Below are positions 34,742-46,334 of a stretch of 64,000 bases of DNA, piece by piece. The notes under the pieces were generated by a model, which was not told the DNA's origin, searched no databases, and saw only the letters and a program-made list of their open reading frames with translations. The stretch comes from Vombatus ursinus (taxonomy: Eukaryota > Chordata > Mammalia > Diprotodontia > Vombatidae): NCBI RefSeq assembly GCF_900497805.2, contig NW_020954687.1, positions 6,779,490 to 6,843,489 of the forward strand, written 5' to 3'. The translations under genes were made by a program, and so were the position numbers. How positions within the stretch are numbered: the stretch's first letter is position 1; each line of letters begins with the position of its first letter.

Positions 34742-34950
34742 TAACAAGAAGGAGGACGAGGAAGAGAAGGAAAGAACAAGAGGAAGAAGGGGGAGGAGGA
34801 GAAGAAGGGGGAGGAGGAGCAGCAGAAAGAAGAGAAGAAAGAGGAAGAGAAAGAAGAGGGGGAAGAGGAAAAAGAGAAAGAGAAGGAGAAGGGGAAGATG
34901 GAGAAGAGAAAGAGGAAGAAGAAGAAGAGGAAAAAGAAGAAGAAAGAACC
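34742..34950 (+). repeat. Polypurine (GAA/GGA)n tract inside L1 ORF2
   Basis: About 210 bp of almost pure A/G on the plus strand lie where intact L1s have a short 'aagaagaagttaaggagg' codon run in the endonuclease region; L1 homology resumes on the right with 'aaagttagatatgacagac'. Such homopurine mirror-rich DNA can form triplexes. The open frames here, rich in Arg/Glu/Lys or, on the minus strand, Ser/Leu/Pro, are products of the repeat and not genes. Confidence 0.85.
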
Positions 34951-35920
34951 TGAATAGAATTTTTTAAAGTTAGATATGACAGACTTCTTGTGATTAATGA
35001 ATGGGAATCAAACAGAATATACATATTGCTAAGCAATATATAGAATCTTTATAAAACTGAACCTGAATTAGATCTTAAAAACCTCATGAACAAATGTAAA
35101 AAAATATTAATTATTAAATACATACTTTTAAAATGTTAAATACATATTTTACAAACCACAATGCAAAAAGGCATATTCAATAAAAGATGACCAAAATTAC
35201 TAAGTAAATTGGAGATTAAATAACTTAATTCTAAAGAATGGGTGGGTCATTCATATAGAAATGAGAAATAATTTCATTGAAAATAAAGGAAACAATAAGA
35301 CAACAGAGAAAACTTTTAGAGAGAAGCCAAGGCAGTCCTTCGGGGGAAATTTCTAACGCTAATCATAAACACATCAACAAAAGAGATAAAGAACAGATCA
35401 ACAAATTGGGCATGCAACCAAAAAAAATACCACTCAACAAATTTTTAAATCTCCAATTAAACACCAAAATAGAAATCTTGAAAATCAAAAAAGCAATTAG
35501 CAAATTAAGAAAATTTCAAGTGAAAAGGCATTGAATTAATGAATGGCAGCTGTTTAAAAAAATAAGATAAATCATTAGCTAAATTGTGTTTTTGAAGGAA
35601 TGAGGAAAAGCAAATTACTAGCATTAAAAATATAAAAGATGAATTCAGAAAACAATTTTAAAAAATTAGAAACTCTTTTGCTCAATTACATAATAAAAAT
35701 GTCAGCGAAATGAATGAATAATCACAAAAATATAAACTGCTCAGTCTTTATTAACAGAACAAAAACTAGGGGACTTAACCCAATCTCAAAAAAATTGAAT
35801 GAGCCATAGATAAATTTCTGGGGATAAGAGGGAGAAAGGGTCAGATAGATTTATAGGCAAATGCTACCAAATATTTGAAAAATTATTCACTCTAATATTA
35901 CATAAGTTGTCTGAAAAAAA

Positions 35921-35932
35921 TGAAAAGAACAG
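35921..35932. repeat. Target-site duplication, left copy (antisense L1)
   Basis: TGAAAAGAACAG matches 36519-36530 exactly. Confidence 0.93.
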
Positions 35933-36518
35933 TATTTTATTTTTCCCCATTTACATATAAAAACAATTTTTAACATTCATTGCTAAAACTTTTGAGTTCC
36001 AAATACTCTCCTTCCCCGTTCTGCCTCATTAAGAAAATAAGCAATTCAATATAGGTTATACAAGTGTAGTCATGCAAAATATGTCCATATTTGTCATGTT
36101 GTGAAAGAAAACATAGACCAAAAAAACCCACAAGAAAAATAAAGCAAGTAAAAAAAATGCTTTAATCTGTATTCAGCCATCAGTTCTTTCTCTGGGGATA
36201 GACAGCATTATTCATCATAAGTCCTTGAGAGTTGTCTTAGATCATTGTATTGCTGAGAATAGGTAAGTCATTCACAGCTGATCATCTTATAATATTGTTA
36301 CTTTGTATACCATACATTTTACTTTACATCAACTCATGTAAGTCTCTCCCATTTTTCTGAGAGCATCCTGCTCATCATTTCTTATAGCACAATAGTATTC
36401 CATCATAATCACATACTACAACTTGTTGAACCATTCCCCAACTGATGGGCATCCTCTCAATTTCCAATTCTTTGCCACCAGAAAAGAGCTGCTATAAATA
36501 TTTTTGTGCATATAGATC
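35933..36518 (-). mobile_element. 5'-truncated antisense L1 nested in the older L1
   Basis: The plus strand opens with the reverse complement of an L1 poly-A tail and runs through 'gagttccaaatactctcctt', 'cagttctttctctggggata' and 'ttgtattgctgagaatagg' to 'gctgctataaatatttttgtg', i.e. the 3' UTR and the last ~250 bp of ORF2 in reverse. A 12-bp perfect duplication bounds it. The host L1 ORF2 continues across the junction with 'attctatcaaattacttcta'. It is clearly younger than its host. Confidence 0.93.
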
Positions 36519-36530
36519 TGAAAAGAACAG
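36519..36530. repeat. Target-site duplication, right copy (antisense L1)
   Basis: Exact copy of 35921-35932. Confidence 0.93.
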
Positions 36531-39034
36531 ATTCTATCAAATTACTTCTATGATATAAATCCGATCCTATACCTAAACCAGAGAGATACAAAACAGAGAA
36601 AAAACCTGTAGCCTAATATTCCTAATGCACACAGATGCAAAAATTGTGAATAAAATATTAGCAAGAAGCCAAAGCAACAAAACACAAAGATTACATACAA
36701 GTTGGATTTATACCATCAATGTCTTGTCAGTTTGATATTAGGTAAAATATCAATACAAAGGGCCCTATTAATAACATGAAAAATAAAAATCATAATTTTA
36801 TCAACAGATATGGAAAAAGCTTTTGGTGAGGTGCAATATTCATTGATGTTAAAAAACACTAGAACATATAAGAATAAATTAAACTTTTCTTCACATGAGA
36901 AGACAATTTCACTAGTAACTATCTAAAAGCCTATCTATTTCAGTACTATTTCTCTAAAACCAACAGGTAATGAACTAGAAGCCTTTCCAATAAGATCAAA
37001 AGTAAAGTAAAAATATCCATTATTGACATCATTATTTCATTCAGTGTTCAAATGCTAGCTATGGCAATAAAAGAAGAAAAAGAAATCAAAGGAATAAGTA
37101 TAGGCAAAGAGGAAGCCTTTTTTTGCAAATGATATGATGGTTTTTCTACAGAACACTAAAATGTAAAATATAAATTAATTGAAACAATAACTTCATTAAA
37201 GTTGCAGGATATAAAATAAACCCACACAAGTAATCAGCATTTCTATGTATTACCAACAAAACACAGCAGCAAGAGATAAAAGAAATTCCATTTAAAATAA
37301 TGACAGAATGTATAAAGTACTTAGGAGTTGGCCTGCCAAGGAACTATGTAAATACAACTACAAAATATTCTTTTTACAAATAAAGATAATCCTAAATAAA
37401 TGGAGAAATATTAATTGCTCATGAGTAGACCAATCCAATATAGTAAAATGATAATATTACTTAAATTAATTTACTTATTTATTCAGTCTCATAACAATCA
37501 AACTGCAAAAAGATTACTTTTTAGGAATAGAAAAAATAATAATGAAATTCATCTGTAGGAACAAAAAGTCAAGACTCTCAGAGGATATAATAAGAAAAAA
37601 AGCAGAGGGGAAAAGGGATCCTAGCAGTCCCAGATCTCAAACTTTACTATAAAGCTATAATCATCAAAACAATGTTGTACACTGGTTAAGAAATAGAGAG
37701 ATCTATCATTGAAACAAATTGGGTATATAACATGCAGAATCAAATGAACATAGTACACAGAAGCAACCTGTCTACTTGGGGTAAGAACTCACCATTAAAC
37801 AAAAGAACTGGAAAGCACTCTGGCAGAAACTAGATACAGGTAAGAATCCCACATAATATACCAAAATGAGTTACAAAAAGGCACATGGGTACATTAGACA
37901 CAATAAATGGCATCATAGACAAATTAGAGGATCAAGGAAGAAATTACCATTTGGATCCTTGGATAGTGAAAGAGTTCACAACCAAACAAAAGGTAGAGAG
38001 GATTATCAAAATAAAATGGACAATTTTGATCATACAAAATTTAAATGGTTTTGAACAAATAAAACCAATGCAGCTAAGATTAGAAGTTAAGCAGGTAACT
38101 GGGGGAAAATCTCTACAGCAAATTTCTCTGATACAAGTCTAATTTCCAAGATTTATCAACTGATTCAAATTTATAAGAATAAGTATCATTCTCCAATTGA
38201 TAAATGTTCAAAGTATATGATCAGGAAGTTTTCAGGATTTTGGTTTTCCAAGGAGGAAACCCAAGCTCTTGATAACCACATGGGAAAAAAATGCTCCAAA
38301 TCACTGACTAGGGAAATGTGAATTAAGCAACTCTGAGATTCCATGTCATACCCATTAGATTTGCAAAGCTGACCAAAAAAAAGGAGACTGACAAATGTTG
38401 GAAAGTCTATGGGAAAAACAAGCATATTAGCACACCTATCGGTGGATTTATGAATTAGTCCAGTCATTCTGAAAAGTAACAGGGAATCATGCCCCTAAAA
38501 GCCAATAAATTGTTCATTCCCTTTTCTCAGTGATAGCACTATTAGGTCTTTACACCAAAGAGATTAAAGAAAGAAGAAAAGGGATTCTTACGCACACATT
38601 TTACAGCATCTCTTTTTGTGGTTACAAATAACTAGAAACTAAGGCGATTCCCATCATTTGGGGAATGGCTGAATAAACTGTAATATAAAAATGCACTGAA
38701 ATATGATTTCACTTCACATATTAAGATATTATGACAGGAGCCGTTTCAGAGAAGCCTAAGAAGATTTGTATGAACTGATACAAAATTAAAGTGAGCAGAA
38801 TTGGGGGGGATAATTTATACAGTAACTATATTGTAAACACTTAAGAACTCTTGTCAACACGACTAACCATGATTCTAGAGTATTAATGATGAAACATGCC
38901 ACCCTTATATTTATTACGAGAATTTTTTTTCTTCTTCTTTTTGCAATGAGGTAGGAAATGGAAGGAAGAGAAAACAGATTTTTAACTAAAAAATATAAAA
39001 TTAAATTTAAGAAAATAAAATAAGAATTAGAATT

Positions 39035-39265
39035 TAAAAATTAAATGTAATTAAATAAATTAAATAAGCATTAGAATAGAGATACCTAAAATACCCCCCC
39101 AAAATCACTAACTTTAATAAGATTTGTTATTCTAAAGAATCTTTAATTTTCCCTTCAGAAGACATTATTTCATAATGAACCAGATGTTTCTTCTTTTGAA
39201 TATAAAAAACTAAATTCAAATCTACTCCAATCCACAAATCATTTATTGTGTTTACAATATATAAG

Positions 39266-39312
<47 letters not shown>

Positions 39313-39355
39313 CACTGTTAGAAGCTATGGATTTTTTTTAAATTGTTAATCCACA
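39035..39355. other. AT-rich sequence with a (TG)n microsatellite
   Basis: Unassigned. A 41-bp TG run lies at 39269-39309. Confidence 0.6.
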
Positions 39356-39575
39356 AATGTAGGGAACTCCTGGTAAGAAAACTCCTTCCACAAATGCAGA
39401 TTGCTAACTGACCCATAATTTATGGTCATAAAGAGCTAGCTGCCTGGGAAACTAAAAGATAAGTGGCTTGCCTGGGATCACAAAGCTAGTGTGTGTCAGA
39501 GGCAGAACTAAAACATGTAATCCTTATTCTGGAGCCACTTTCTGATCCACTGGTCCAAGCTGCCTCTCTCTGAAC
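39355..39575 (-). repeat. MIR-like SINE, 'GGGAACTCCC' subfamily
   Basis: 'gggaactcctggtaagaaaac', 'ataaagagctagctgcctgg', 'gtggcttgcctgggatcaca' and 'gtgtgtcagaggcagaacta' match the copy at 7660-7820 closely, including the odd 'gtaagaaaactcc' insertion that both share. Confidence 0.7.
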
Positions 39576-39837
39576 AACAAAGACAAAACAACACATTTTG
39601 TGCTCCAAGTGTTTGTATGTCACATGTTATTGAGCAATTGTAGCATGTAGCAACGTAAGTAAAATAACGTTTGGAACAGTCAAAATAATAGGAAAAATAG
39701 CCTGAAAACAACAGCCAAAAAATAACATTATTTGAGGTGCATGAGAATACTAATTCTAATAGTAAGGCAATTCAGGAAAGGTTTCTTACATGAAATGGCT
39801 CTTGAGTGCAGCCTCCCGGGACACTAGGAATTCAAAC

Positions 39838-40110
39838 AACAATAGCTAACATTTATGTAGTGATTTAAGGTTTGCAAAGCACTTTACGAATATTATTTCA
39901 TTTGATCCTTACAACAACCCTGGGAGGTAGATGCTATCATCATCTCTATTTTGCAGATGAAGAAACTGAGGCAGACAGAGGTTAAGTAATTTGTCCATTA
40001 CTATCTATTTTTGTCATATAGCTTGTAAGTGTTAGAGCTCAGATTTGAACTCATATCTTTAGGACTCCAGGTCAAGAGCTTTATCTACTGTGCCACCTAA
40101 CTTTCTTCTA
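39838..40110 (-). repeat. MIR-type SINE, full length
   Basis: 'atagctaacatttatgtagt', 'ttgatccttacaacaaccct', 'gatgaagaaactgaggcaga' and 'ctttatctactgtgccacct' span the whole element in reverse, including the tRNA-like head. Confidence 0.85.
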
Positions 40111-40214
40111 AGAATCTGAGGTAATAAAGGAATGTATTCTATACATGACAGACAGCTTACCCAAAGGTACAGATGTGGGAGTCATAAAGCCTGTCTTGAA
40201 GAATAGAGAAAGGG

Positions 40215-40385
40215 GATCTTAGGATCATAGAGGAATCACTGAGGCCACTGAATGCAACTGCCTAATGTTATAGTTAAGGAAACTGAGGCACAAAGGTCAC
40301 ATACCTAATAAGTATCAGACAGGTGAATTCCAGTCTTCCTGTCTCTAAGTTCAGCACTGTGTGCTTCACAATTGAAGAATGATTT
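40215..40385 (-). repeat. MIR-type SINE
   Basis: 'atagaggaatcactgaggcc', 'aaggaaactgaggcacaaag' and 'taagtatcagacaggtgaat' are a reverse-complement MIR/Ther-1. Confidence 0.65.
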
Positions 40386-40627
40386 TAGGACCACAGATAT
40401 TACCTCAATAAAAGATTATTCTCCTAGGAGAACAAGAGAGTCGATAGACTTGAATATTTTGAATTCATAATACTCTTCGGTAATGTTTCTCTTATCAAAC
40501 TTGACTGACATTGTTGCCTGGAAACAAGGAAAAGAAAAACTAGAAATGCACTAGTATGACTGAGAAAAGCTGCATAATCACAGTGTACCTCAAAAGCATG
40601 CTGTAAGGAAAATATTCTGTACATTTT

Positions 40628-40868
40628 GGGGCAGCAAGGTAGTGCCATGGATGGAGTTCTGGGCCAGGAGTCAAGAATACCAGAGTGCAAATCAGGCTTC
40701 AGATTGTGTGACCCTGGACAAGTCATTCAACCCATGTTTGCCTCAGTTGCTTCATCTGTTAAATAAGCATAATACCTCCCAGGGTTTCTGTGAGGATCAG
40801 ATGATATAATGATTGTAAAGCACTTAGCACAGTGCTTGGCACATAGCAAATGCTATATAAGTGCTAGC
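40628..40868 (+). repeat. MIR-type SINE, full length
   Basis: 'ggggcagcaaggtagtgcca', 'gtgtgaccctggacaagtca', 'cctcccagggtttctgtgag' and 'gtaaagcacttagcacagtg' give the complete head-core-tail order. Confidence 0.85.
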
Positions 40869-40869
40869 T

Positions 40870-41080
40870 TCCTCCACAAGTTCTCTCTAATCTCCCTTTT
40901 CCATACAGAGTCCCCATTTTTCATGCCCCCAAGACCAAGAGGAGCCATTGTACACTCCTTGCTTCCCATTGCCACTTTCAGAACTCCTGCTGCTGCCATC
41001 ACTGTACATCCGCTCTTCCTTTGAGGTTTACTCCATCCCGCTATATCATCCCATCCAGATTTTAGCTTCCTTCCCAAAGG
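40870..41080. other. Unassigned sequence
   Basis: No gene or repeat is recognised. Confidence 0.4.
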
Positions 41081-41084
41081 GAGG

Positions 41085-41268
41085 CCATCTCCAGTCATCC
41101 TGATCAGTCATCTGAGACCATTGGATCCAGATGGCTCAGGAGGAGAAAGTGAGGCTGGTGACCTTGCACAGCCATCTCTCACTCAAATCAAAGTCAATTG
41201 CAAGTCATGTCATCAACTCCCTGATGTAATGGTCCTCTTCGAGAATGAAAGACAAACACAGCAATAGC
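41085..41268 (+). repeat. Tail domain of a composite marsupial SINE
   Basis: 'ggccatctccagtcatcctg', 'ccagatggctcaggaggaga', 'gaggctggtgaccttgcaca' and 'ggtcctcttcgagaatgaaa' ending in ACAAACACAGCAA form a stereotyped block that I recall as the 3' part of a tRNA-headed marsupial repeat. The name is uncertain. Confidence 0.5.
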
Positions 41269-41785
41269 ACAACCTTCCCAAAGAATTCAGTATTTAGTTC
41301 CTAGTCTTCTTCTCAACCCTAACCTCTGCTCTCACACTTGGTGACTTCAAACACATTGATGTCCTCTTAAAAACCTTAGTCTCCCAGCTCACCAACCTTC
41401 AATTCCCTTAGCCTACATCTTCACTCCACCTTGGGTACCTATATGAATGGCCATATCATAGATCTCAAACTCTGAACTACACCTCTGATCATATCCACTC
41501 AGCCTTCCATCTTTCCCTCTGCCTCATTTCTCTGGAACCTATCCTTCATTCTCACTGAATTCTAGTCACTCCATCCTTCTCTGCTCTGCCAATCCATCAC
41601 TGCTACTCAAACTTATCTTAAAGCTGACTTTGTTTACCATTCTTGAATCCCTGTTCCCTTGTCTCATCATGTCTTGCCAATCTTTTACCCTAGGTCACCT
41701 CTATTAGCCAGCCAGCCTACTCCCAAGCTGCTGAATGGTGTTTGAGGAAGTCATGTATTATAAATTTATGTTATCTAAATTCAAT

Positions 41786-42050
41786 TGGGGCAGCTAGGTA
41801 GTGCACTGGATAGAGTGTCAGGCCTGGAGTCAGGAAGACTCATCTTCCTGAGTTCAAATCCAGCCTCAGATGCTTATTAGCTGTGTGACCCTCGGCAAGT
41901 CACTTAATCCTGTTTGCCAGTTTCCTTATCCATAAAATGAACTGGAGAAAGAAATAGCAAACCTCTCCAGTATCTTTGCCAAGAAAGTCACAAATGGCAT
42001 CATAAAGGATTACTTGAACATGGCTAAAATAACTGAACAACAACGATAAA
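41786..42050 (+). repeat. SINE with RTE-like tail inside the L2
   Basis: Head 'gggcagctaggtagtgcact', core 'agctgtgtgaccctcggcaa', tail 'ctccagtatctttgccaaga' and 'actgaacaacaacgataaaa'. A short duplication ('gactcatcttcctgag') lies in the middle. Its flanks are L2 on both sides. Confidence 0.85.
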
Positions 42051-42274
42051 AATCTCAACTGGATCTTTATGACTGAATAGCAATCTTTTTATTCTTTTCT
42101 GGCTAATTTAATCACATTTCTTACAGCAGTTGTTCCAAAGGTTATTCTTTCTTCAGCCCCTGGAGCCACCCCCAGCACCAGTGGATGATCTTATATCCTA
42201 CCTTACTGAGAAAATTGAGGCCATCTGTCCTGAGAGTTTTCATCTCACTTTCTATACTCAACGTACCTCTAAAT

Positions 42275-42520
42275 CAGGGGTTCTTAATATGGGGTCTGTG
42301 GAGCCCTTGAGGATCTGTGGATAGATTTTACAAGGTCCATGAATTTGAATGGGAAAACATTACATCTTTATTTTCACTAATTTTTAGTTTATTTTGTAAT
42401 CTTACGTATTTCATTTTATGTGTTGTTATTATGTCAATATAAATATGATTCTGAGATGGGTTCCATAGGCTTCACTAGATTGCCAAAGGGATCCATAATA
42501 CAATAAAGGTTAAGATTCCA
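42275..42520 (+). mobile_element. hAT-type non-autonomous DNA transposon inside the L2
   Basis: It begins CAGGGGTTCTTAATATGGGG and ends AAAGGTTAAGATTCC. The two ends are imperfect inverted repeats of the type CAGGGGTTCTTAAC. The interior ('ctgtggagcccttgaggatc', 'gggttccataggcttcacta') differs from the copies at 26593 and 63783, so this is a sister family. No transposase sequence is present. Confidence 0.65.
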
Positions 42521-43039
42521 CATATTAACTCCTCTTTTATCTCATTTGCTCTTTCTTTTTAAGGACAGCCACTCTATTTGTGCCCTTAATCCTTTCACCT
42601 TTTCTTCTGTGGAAGCTTACATTATTCATCATCCCCTCTTCTGTCTCTTCAACTTCTCTCTCCCTATCTATTGGCTCCCTTGATGCTACCTACAAACATG
42701 GACAAGTCTCGCCCACCCTTAAAAATCCCTCACTTTGCTTTACATGACCTCTAGGGCTCATCCTCCTTTTCACTGGCAAGCTTGTCGAAAGCTATCCACT
42801 CTTAATGTCTATACTTCCTCACTACCCACTTATTTGTCAATGCCTTACAATCTGTTTTCTGTTCTCACTACTCTACGAAAACTGCTCTCTCCTTGCCTAG
42901 AGTAGGCATTTAATAAATGCTTGTTAAACCGAATTATCACTGTGCATTACCAATGCACAATTATCACTGACTGAGTCAGTGATCAAATAGAATCATCTTA
43001 GAAGGGTCTAGTCCTTTAAATTCATCAGTGTATGGAGCG

Positions 43040-43190
43040 TCCAATGAGGGAACTCCCTCTACCAACTGACAGCTGCCTGCATCTTAAGCTGCCTGTTCCA
43101 CTTGTCCCAAGTCCATGTAAGGCATGTCAGGAGTGGGATTTGAAACTGTTGCATTCAAGGTTGTATCTGCTATGCCACAATGCCTCTCTA
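43040..43190 (-). repeat. MIR-like SINE, 'GGGAACTCCC' subfamily
   Basis: 'gagggaactccctctaccaa' and 'aggcatgtcaggagtgggat' resemble the copies at 7660 and 39355. The core is shortened. Confidence 0.55.
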
Positions 43191-43191
43191 G

Positions 43192-43360
43192 TAAAATCAC
43201 AGCATTGTCCAATATTGGAACTGAATAAGACCTGAGAGATCATTTTGTTTCTCTCATTTTACATATGGAGAAGCTGAGAGGCACAGAGTTTCAATGACTT
43301 GCCCAAGGTTACACAGCTAGTGAGTGGCAAACAATACAGGGGTCCTGACTCCAAAAAACA
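43192..43360 (-). repeat. MIR-type SINE
   Basis: 'atcacagcattgtccaatat', 'agacctgagagatcattttg' and 'gcccaaggttacacagctag' are a reverse-complement MIR/Ther-1. Confidence 0.75.
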
Positions 43361-43844
43361 AAGTACCTTGCTGGGTACAGATTTATACACCCCATCTTCA
43401 TTAAAATGTTAAAGAGGAAATTTCGCTAACCTCCTTTCCTTCCTGAATAAAGCAGTTATATTTGATGAACTATCAGCAAGTTATTTTTCCAAGAGTGATG
43501 AAGTATTTGCACTCAGCTATATTTATTTTCTCTCCAAATTCCCTCCTGTGCCCCAGGTCACAGTTTTGAGAGACAACTGACTGAGTTTATAGTATAGGCT
43601 ATGGCTGAGGAATTGTCTTTGCCTGGGCAAAGGGAGCAGATCTGTGTGGGAAGCTTGAATCTACACTTTTATTTTTAGTACAATTGAGTTAAATTGGCCT
43701 ACATGGAAAAAAAAATTCAGACTTTTTATTATTATGCTTAGGATAAAAGAATTATGTGAGATAATGTGAATCTCTGAGAACCTGAAACATGATAAAGCTG
43801 ATCAAAGTGAGTTTTACATGCATCAAGAGGTATCTGGACTACCT

Positions 43845-44005
43845 GTTCAATATTCATACCTGGAGCCAGGAGGCCTGGGTTCAAATCCTACCTCAGATAC
43901 TTACTACCTGTACTCTGGGTCCCAGTTTCCACATCTGCAAAATGAGAGCTTTGACTAAATGATCACTAATTTAGTTCCTTCTAGTTCTAAATCCTATGGT
44001 TCCTC
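43845..44005 (+). repeat. MIR/Ther-type SINE
   Basis: 'ggagccaggaggcctgggtt', 'cagtttccacatctgcaaaa' and 'agttccttctagttctaaat' with 'cctatggttcct' give a plus-strand copy with its 3' domain intact. Confidence 0.75.
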
Positions 44006-44570
44006 AATAATATAATTTAACTTCCTATAGAAGATATTCCCCAAAAGACTCTGACTAGAGCTAACCTAATAAGAATATTAACCAAGTTAAGAAGTTTAAA
44101 GAATAAATTCTTCATTCTGGCATGAAGAGGTTTCCTTGATCATTTATGAAGATCAGAGCTGAGGGGAGATCTACAAAGTAAAGTGCAGAAAGGTCACAGA
44201 GACTCAGACTCAGTTCTGTGGACAGGAAGCCTAAATATCTGTGGGGTCCCACCAAGAACTTCGCCCCAGAAGAAAAGTAACCACTTGCCTACCATGATGA
44301 CAGCAGTGGAATAATGGAGAACTCTCTGCATCAAGAAGAAACATTTTGGGACTGAGCATTCTGGTGTCAGGAATAGGTCCTACAAGAATATGAAATAGAA
44401 GACCAAGCAAGATAAAGGCCCATAAGCAACAAAAGACACAGCTATTATGTGGAAAAGCTAACCCAGGCCTTACCCTTCATTAACCTTATTAGGTAGAAAG
44501 GGTGTCAACTCTCTAGTCACACCCCCTTCTTTCCTCTTAGAGGGGTAGGCTTAAATCCCAGGGTAGTAGA
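44005..44570. other. Unassigned sequence
   Basis: I recognise no gene or repeat in these 560 bases. Confidence 0.4.
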
Positions 44571-44725
44571 GTCATAGAATCACAGCTTTATACCTAGAAA
44601 TTATCTAAGAGGTCATCAATCCCCTCATTTTACAGTTAAGAAAACTGAGGCTTAGAAAGGTTAGGTGACTCGTCAAGTATCATACAGTTAGCAAGTGTCT
44701 GAGGCAGAATTTGAACAAAGGAGAC
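44570..44725 (-). repeat. MIR-type SINE
   Basis: 'gtcatagaatcacagcttta', 'taagaggtcatcaatcccct' and 'gtgtctgaggcagaatttga' are a reverse-complement MIR. Confidence 0.8.
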
Positions 44726-44739
44726 TGTAGGTCACCAGG

Positions 44740-46045
44740 GGAGTTGAAGACCATGAATTTCCCCCAAGATTCTGTCCTGAGTCCTCTTTTCTTCTCCCTC
44801 TATACCATCTCATTTAGTAAACTCATCAACTCTGATAGATTTAGTTATGATCTCTATACAGACAACTCTTACATATTTATATATACATATATACACATGT
44901 ATTTGTATATGTAATATATGTACCTGAAAAATATATATATATATATATAATTTCAGTCCTAGCTCCAGTCTCACATGATCAACTGTCTTTTGGACACCTG
45001 AACTAGATGTCCTGTAGACATTTCAAATTCAATTTCCAAAATATAATTTGTTACCTTTTCCCCTAAACCTTCCCCTTTTCTAAAGTTCTCTATGTTTCTT
45101 GAGGGAACCTCCATCCTCCCAAGCTCACAATCCCAATGTCATCTTTGACTCCTCATTTGTATTTACCTCATATCTAATCTCTTGCCAAGTCTTGTCATTT
45201 CTACCTTCACAACATCTCTCATACAATTCCCTTTCTCTCCACTCACACAACCACTATCTTGAGGCAGAATGCGTGGTCCCAAAATTTCTCTTCTTGATCC
45301 AGAAAGTTCTCCATTATTCCATTCCTGTCATCATGGTGGGCAAGTAGTTACTTCTCTTCTAGGGCTACAGATGTTTTAGGCTCCCTCTCCACAGTACTGA
45401 GTCTGAGTCTCAGTTGCCTTTCTCTTCCCCACTTCATCAGCTCATGTCTGGACTCTTGCAATGGTAATCTCATTGGTTTCTCTGACACTAACCCAAGCTC
45501 CACCCAAAGTGATCTTCTCAAGCACAGGTCTGATCACATCATCCCCTCACTCAAACTTCACTGGTTCCCTCAATATCCTCTAGGAAAAAATATAAAATCC
45601 TCTGTTGAGGATTTTGAGGCCCCTCTCAACCTGAGCCAATACAACACTTTTAGTCTTTTTAAACTTTACTCCGTTCACACACTCTAAAGTCCAACAATGT
45701 TATTCCTTGCCCAAGAGACTCCATATCCCAATTCCATGCCTTATCACTGGTTGTCTCTCATGTTCTCTTGCCTCCCTTCCACCTCTTGTCTTTTTCAAAC
45801 TTAACTCAAATTCCCCCCTCTACTCCTCCACCTTAAACACCCCCCACTTTCTGTTAATGCCTTCCTTCCAAGACTACCTTCCATTTACACTGTAGATATC
45901 TTGCAGATATATTTTTGCATATTTTCTCCACCAGTTAAAATGACAGTTTCTTGAGTTCAAGGACTATATTTTTTGGCCTTTTTTTGTACCTCAGAGCTTA
46001 GCATACTGCCTGATAGTTAGTAACTACTTAATAGAAGTCTGTTGA
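44740..46045 (+). repeat. Long L2 LINE, RT region to 3' end
   Basis: A continuous 1.3-kb L2 copy: 'gtcctgagtcctcttttctt' (RT core), an AT microsatellite at 44875-44950, 'ctcatttgtatttacctcat', 'ctcatgtctggactcttgca', 'cacaggtctgatcacatcat' and the tail 'tttcttgagttcaaggacta', 'gcctgatagttagtaactac'. It is one of the longest L2 pieces in the window. Confidence 0.82.
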
Positions 46046-46054
46046 CTTGCTGAC

Positions 46055-46200
46055 TATAGAAATGACAAGATCTAGCAACTAATTAGATATCTCAGGTAAG
46101 AGAAGAATGAGGAGTTTAGGATGACATCAAGGTCATAAATCCAAGCAACTGAAAGAATGCTGGTACCCTCAACAGAAACAGGGATGTTCAGAATAGGGCT
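46055..46200 (-). repeat. Antisense L2 fragment
   Basis: 'aatgacaagatctagcaact', 'ggatgacatcaaggtcataa' and 'aacagaaacagggatgttca' are reverse-complement L2 RT sequence, opposed to the preceding copy. Confidence 0.6.
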
Positions 46201-46334
46201 ATCAGTCAATCTATCAGCTAGCATTTATTAAGCACCTACTATGTGTTAGGTATAATGCTAAGTGCTGGGGATACCAAGAAAGACAAAAGATAATTCCAAT
46301 AATTTTTTAAGTTTGGTGAAAGATTTATTTTTAC

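Larger units (their letters stand above)
31880..39035 (+). mobile_element. Near-complete but decayed L1
   Basis: Parts in order: a 5' UTR of about 1 kb (31880-32950, interrupted by a SINE); ORF1 (about 32960-33600, with 'agagggcaaagt-aaaaatagaaagaatccac' in the RRM part); a purine-rich spacer; the ORF2 endonuclease (about 34390-35020); the middle of ORF2 (35020-35920); reverse transcriptase (36531-37450); the ORF2 C-terminal part (37450-38800); and a 3' UTR ending in an A-rich tail. In the RT active site the FADDMM motif reads F-A-N-D-M-M at 37122-37139, so the first catalytic aspartate codon is AAT. Frames are broken throughout. Net of insertions the element is close to the usual 6-7 kb. It is older than the HAL1 and the nested insertions. 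Confidence 0.8.
41320..42935 (+). repeat. Long L2 LINE with two insertions and an internal deletion
   Basis: The endonuclease part of L2 ('cacacttggtgacttcaaac', i.e. the GDF motif region) covers 41320-41780. After the SINE it resumes to 42274, where the frame reads DDLISYLTEKIEAI, an L2 ORF2 signature. After the hAT-type element it runs on to about 42898 ('ctacgaaaactgctctctcc'). It then jumps straight to the L2 terminus 'gtaggcatttaataaatgct', so roughly 1.3 kb covering most of the reverse transcriptase are missing. Confidence 0.75.

Noticed and set aside
34698-35036. Arg/Glu-rich and Ser/Leu/Pro-rich frames as nuclear or low-complexity proteins
   Set aside because: They are translations of the polypurine tract inside L1 ORF2.
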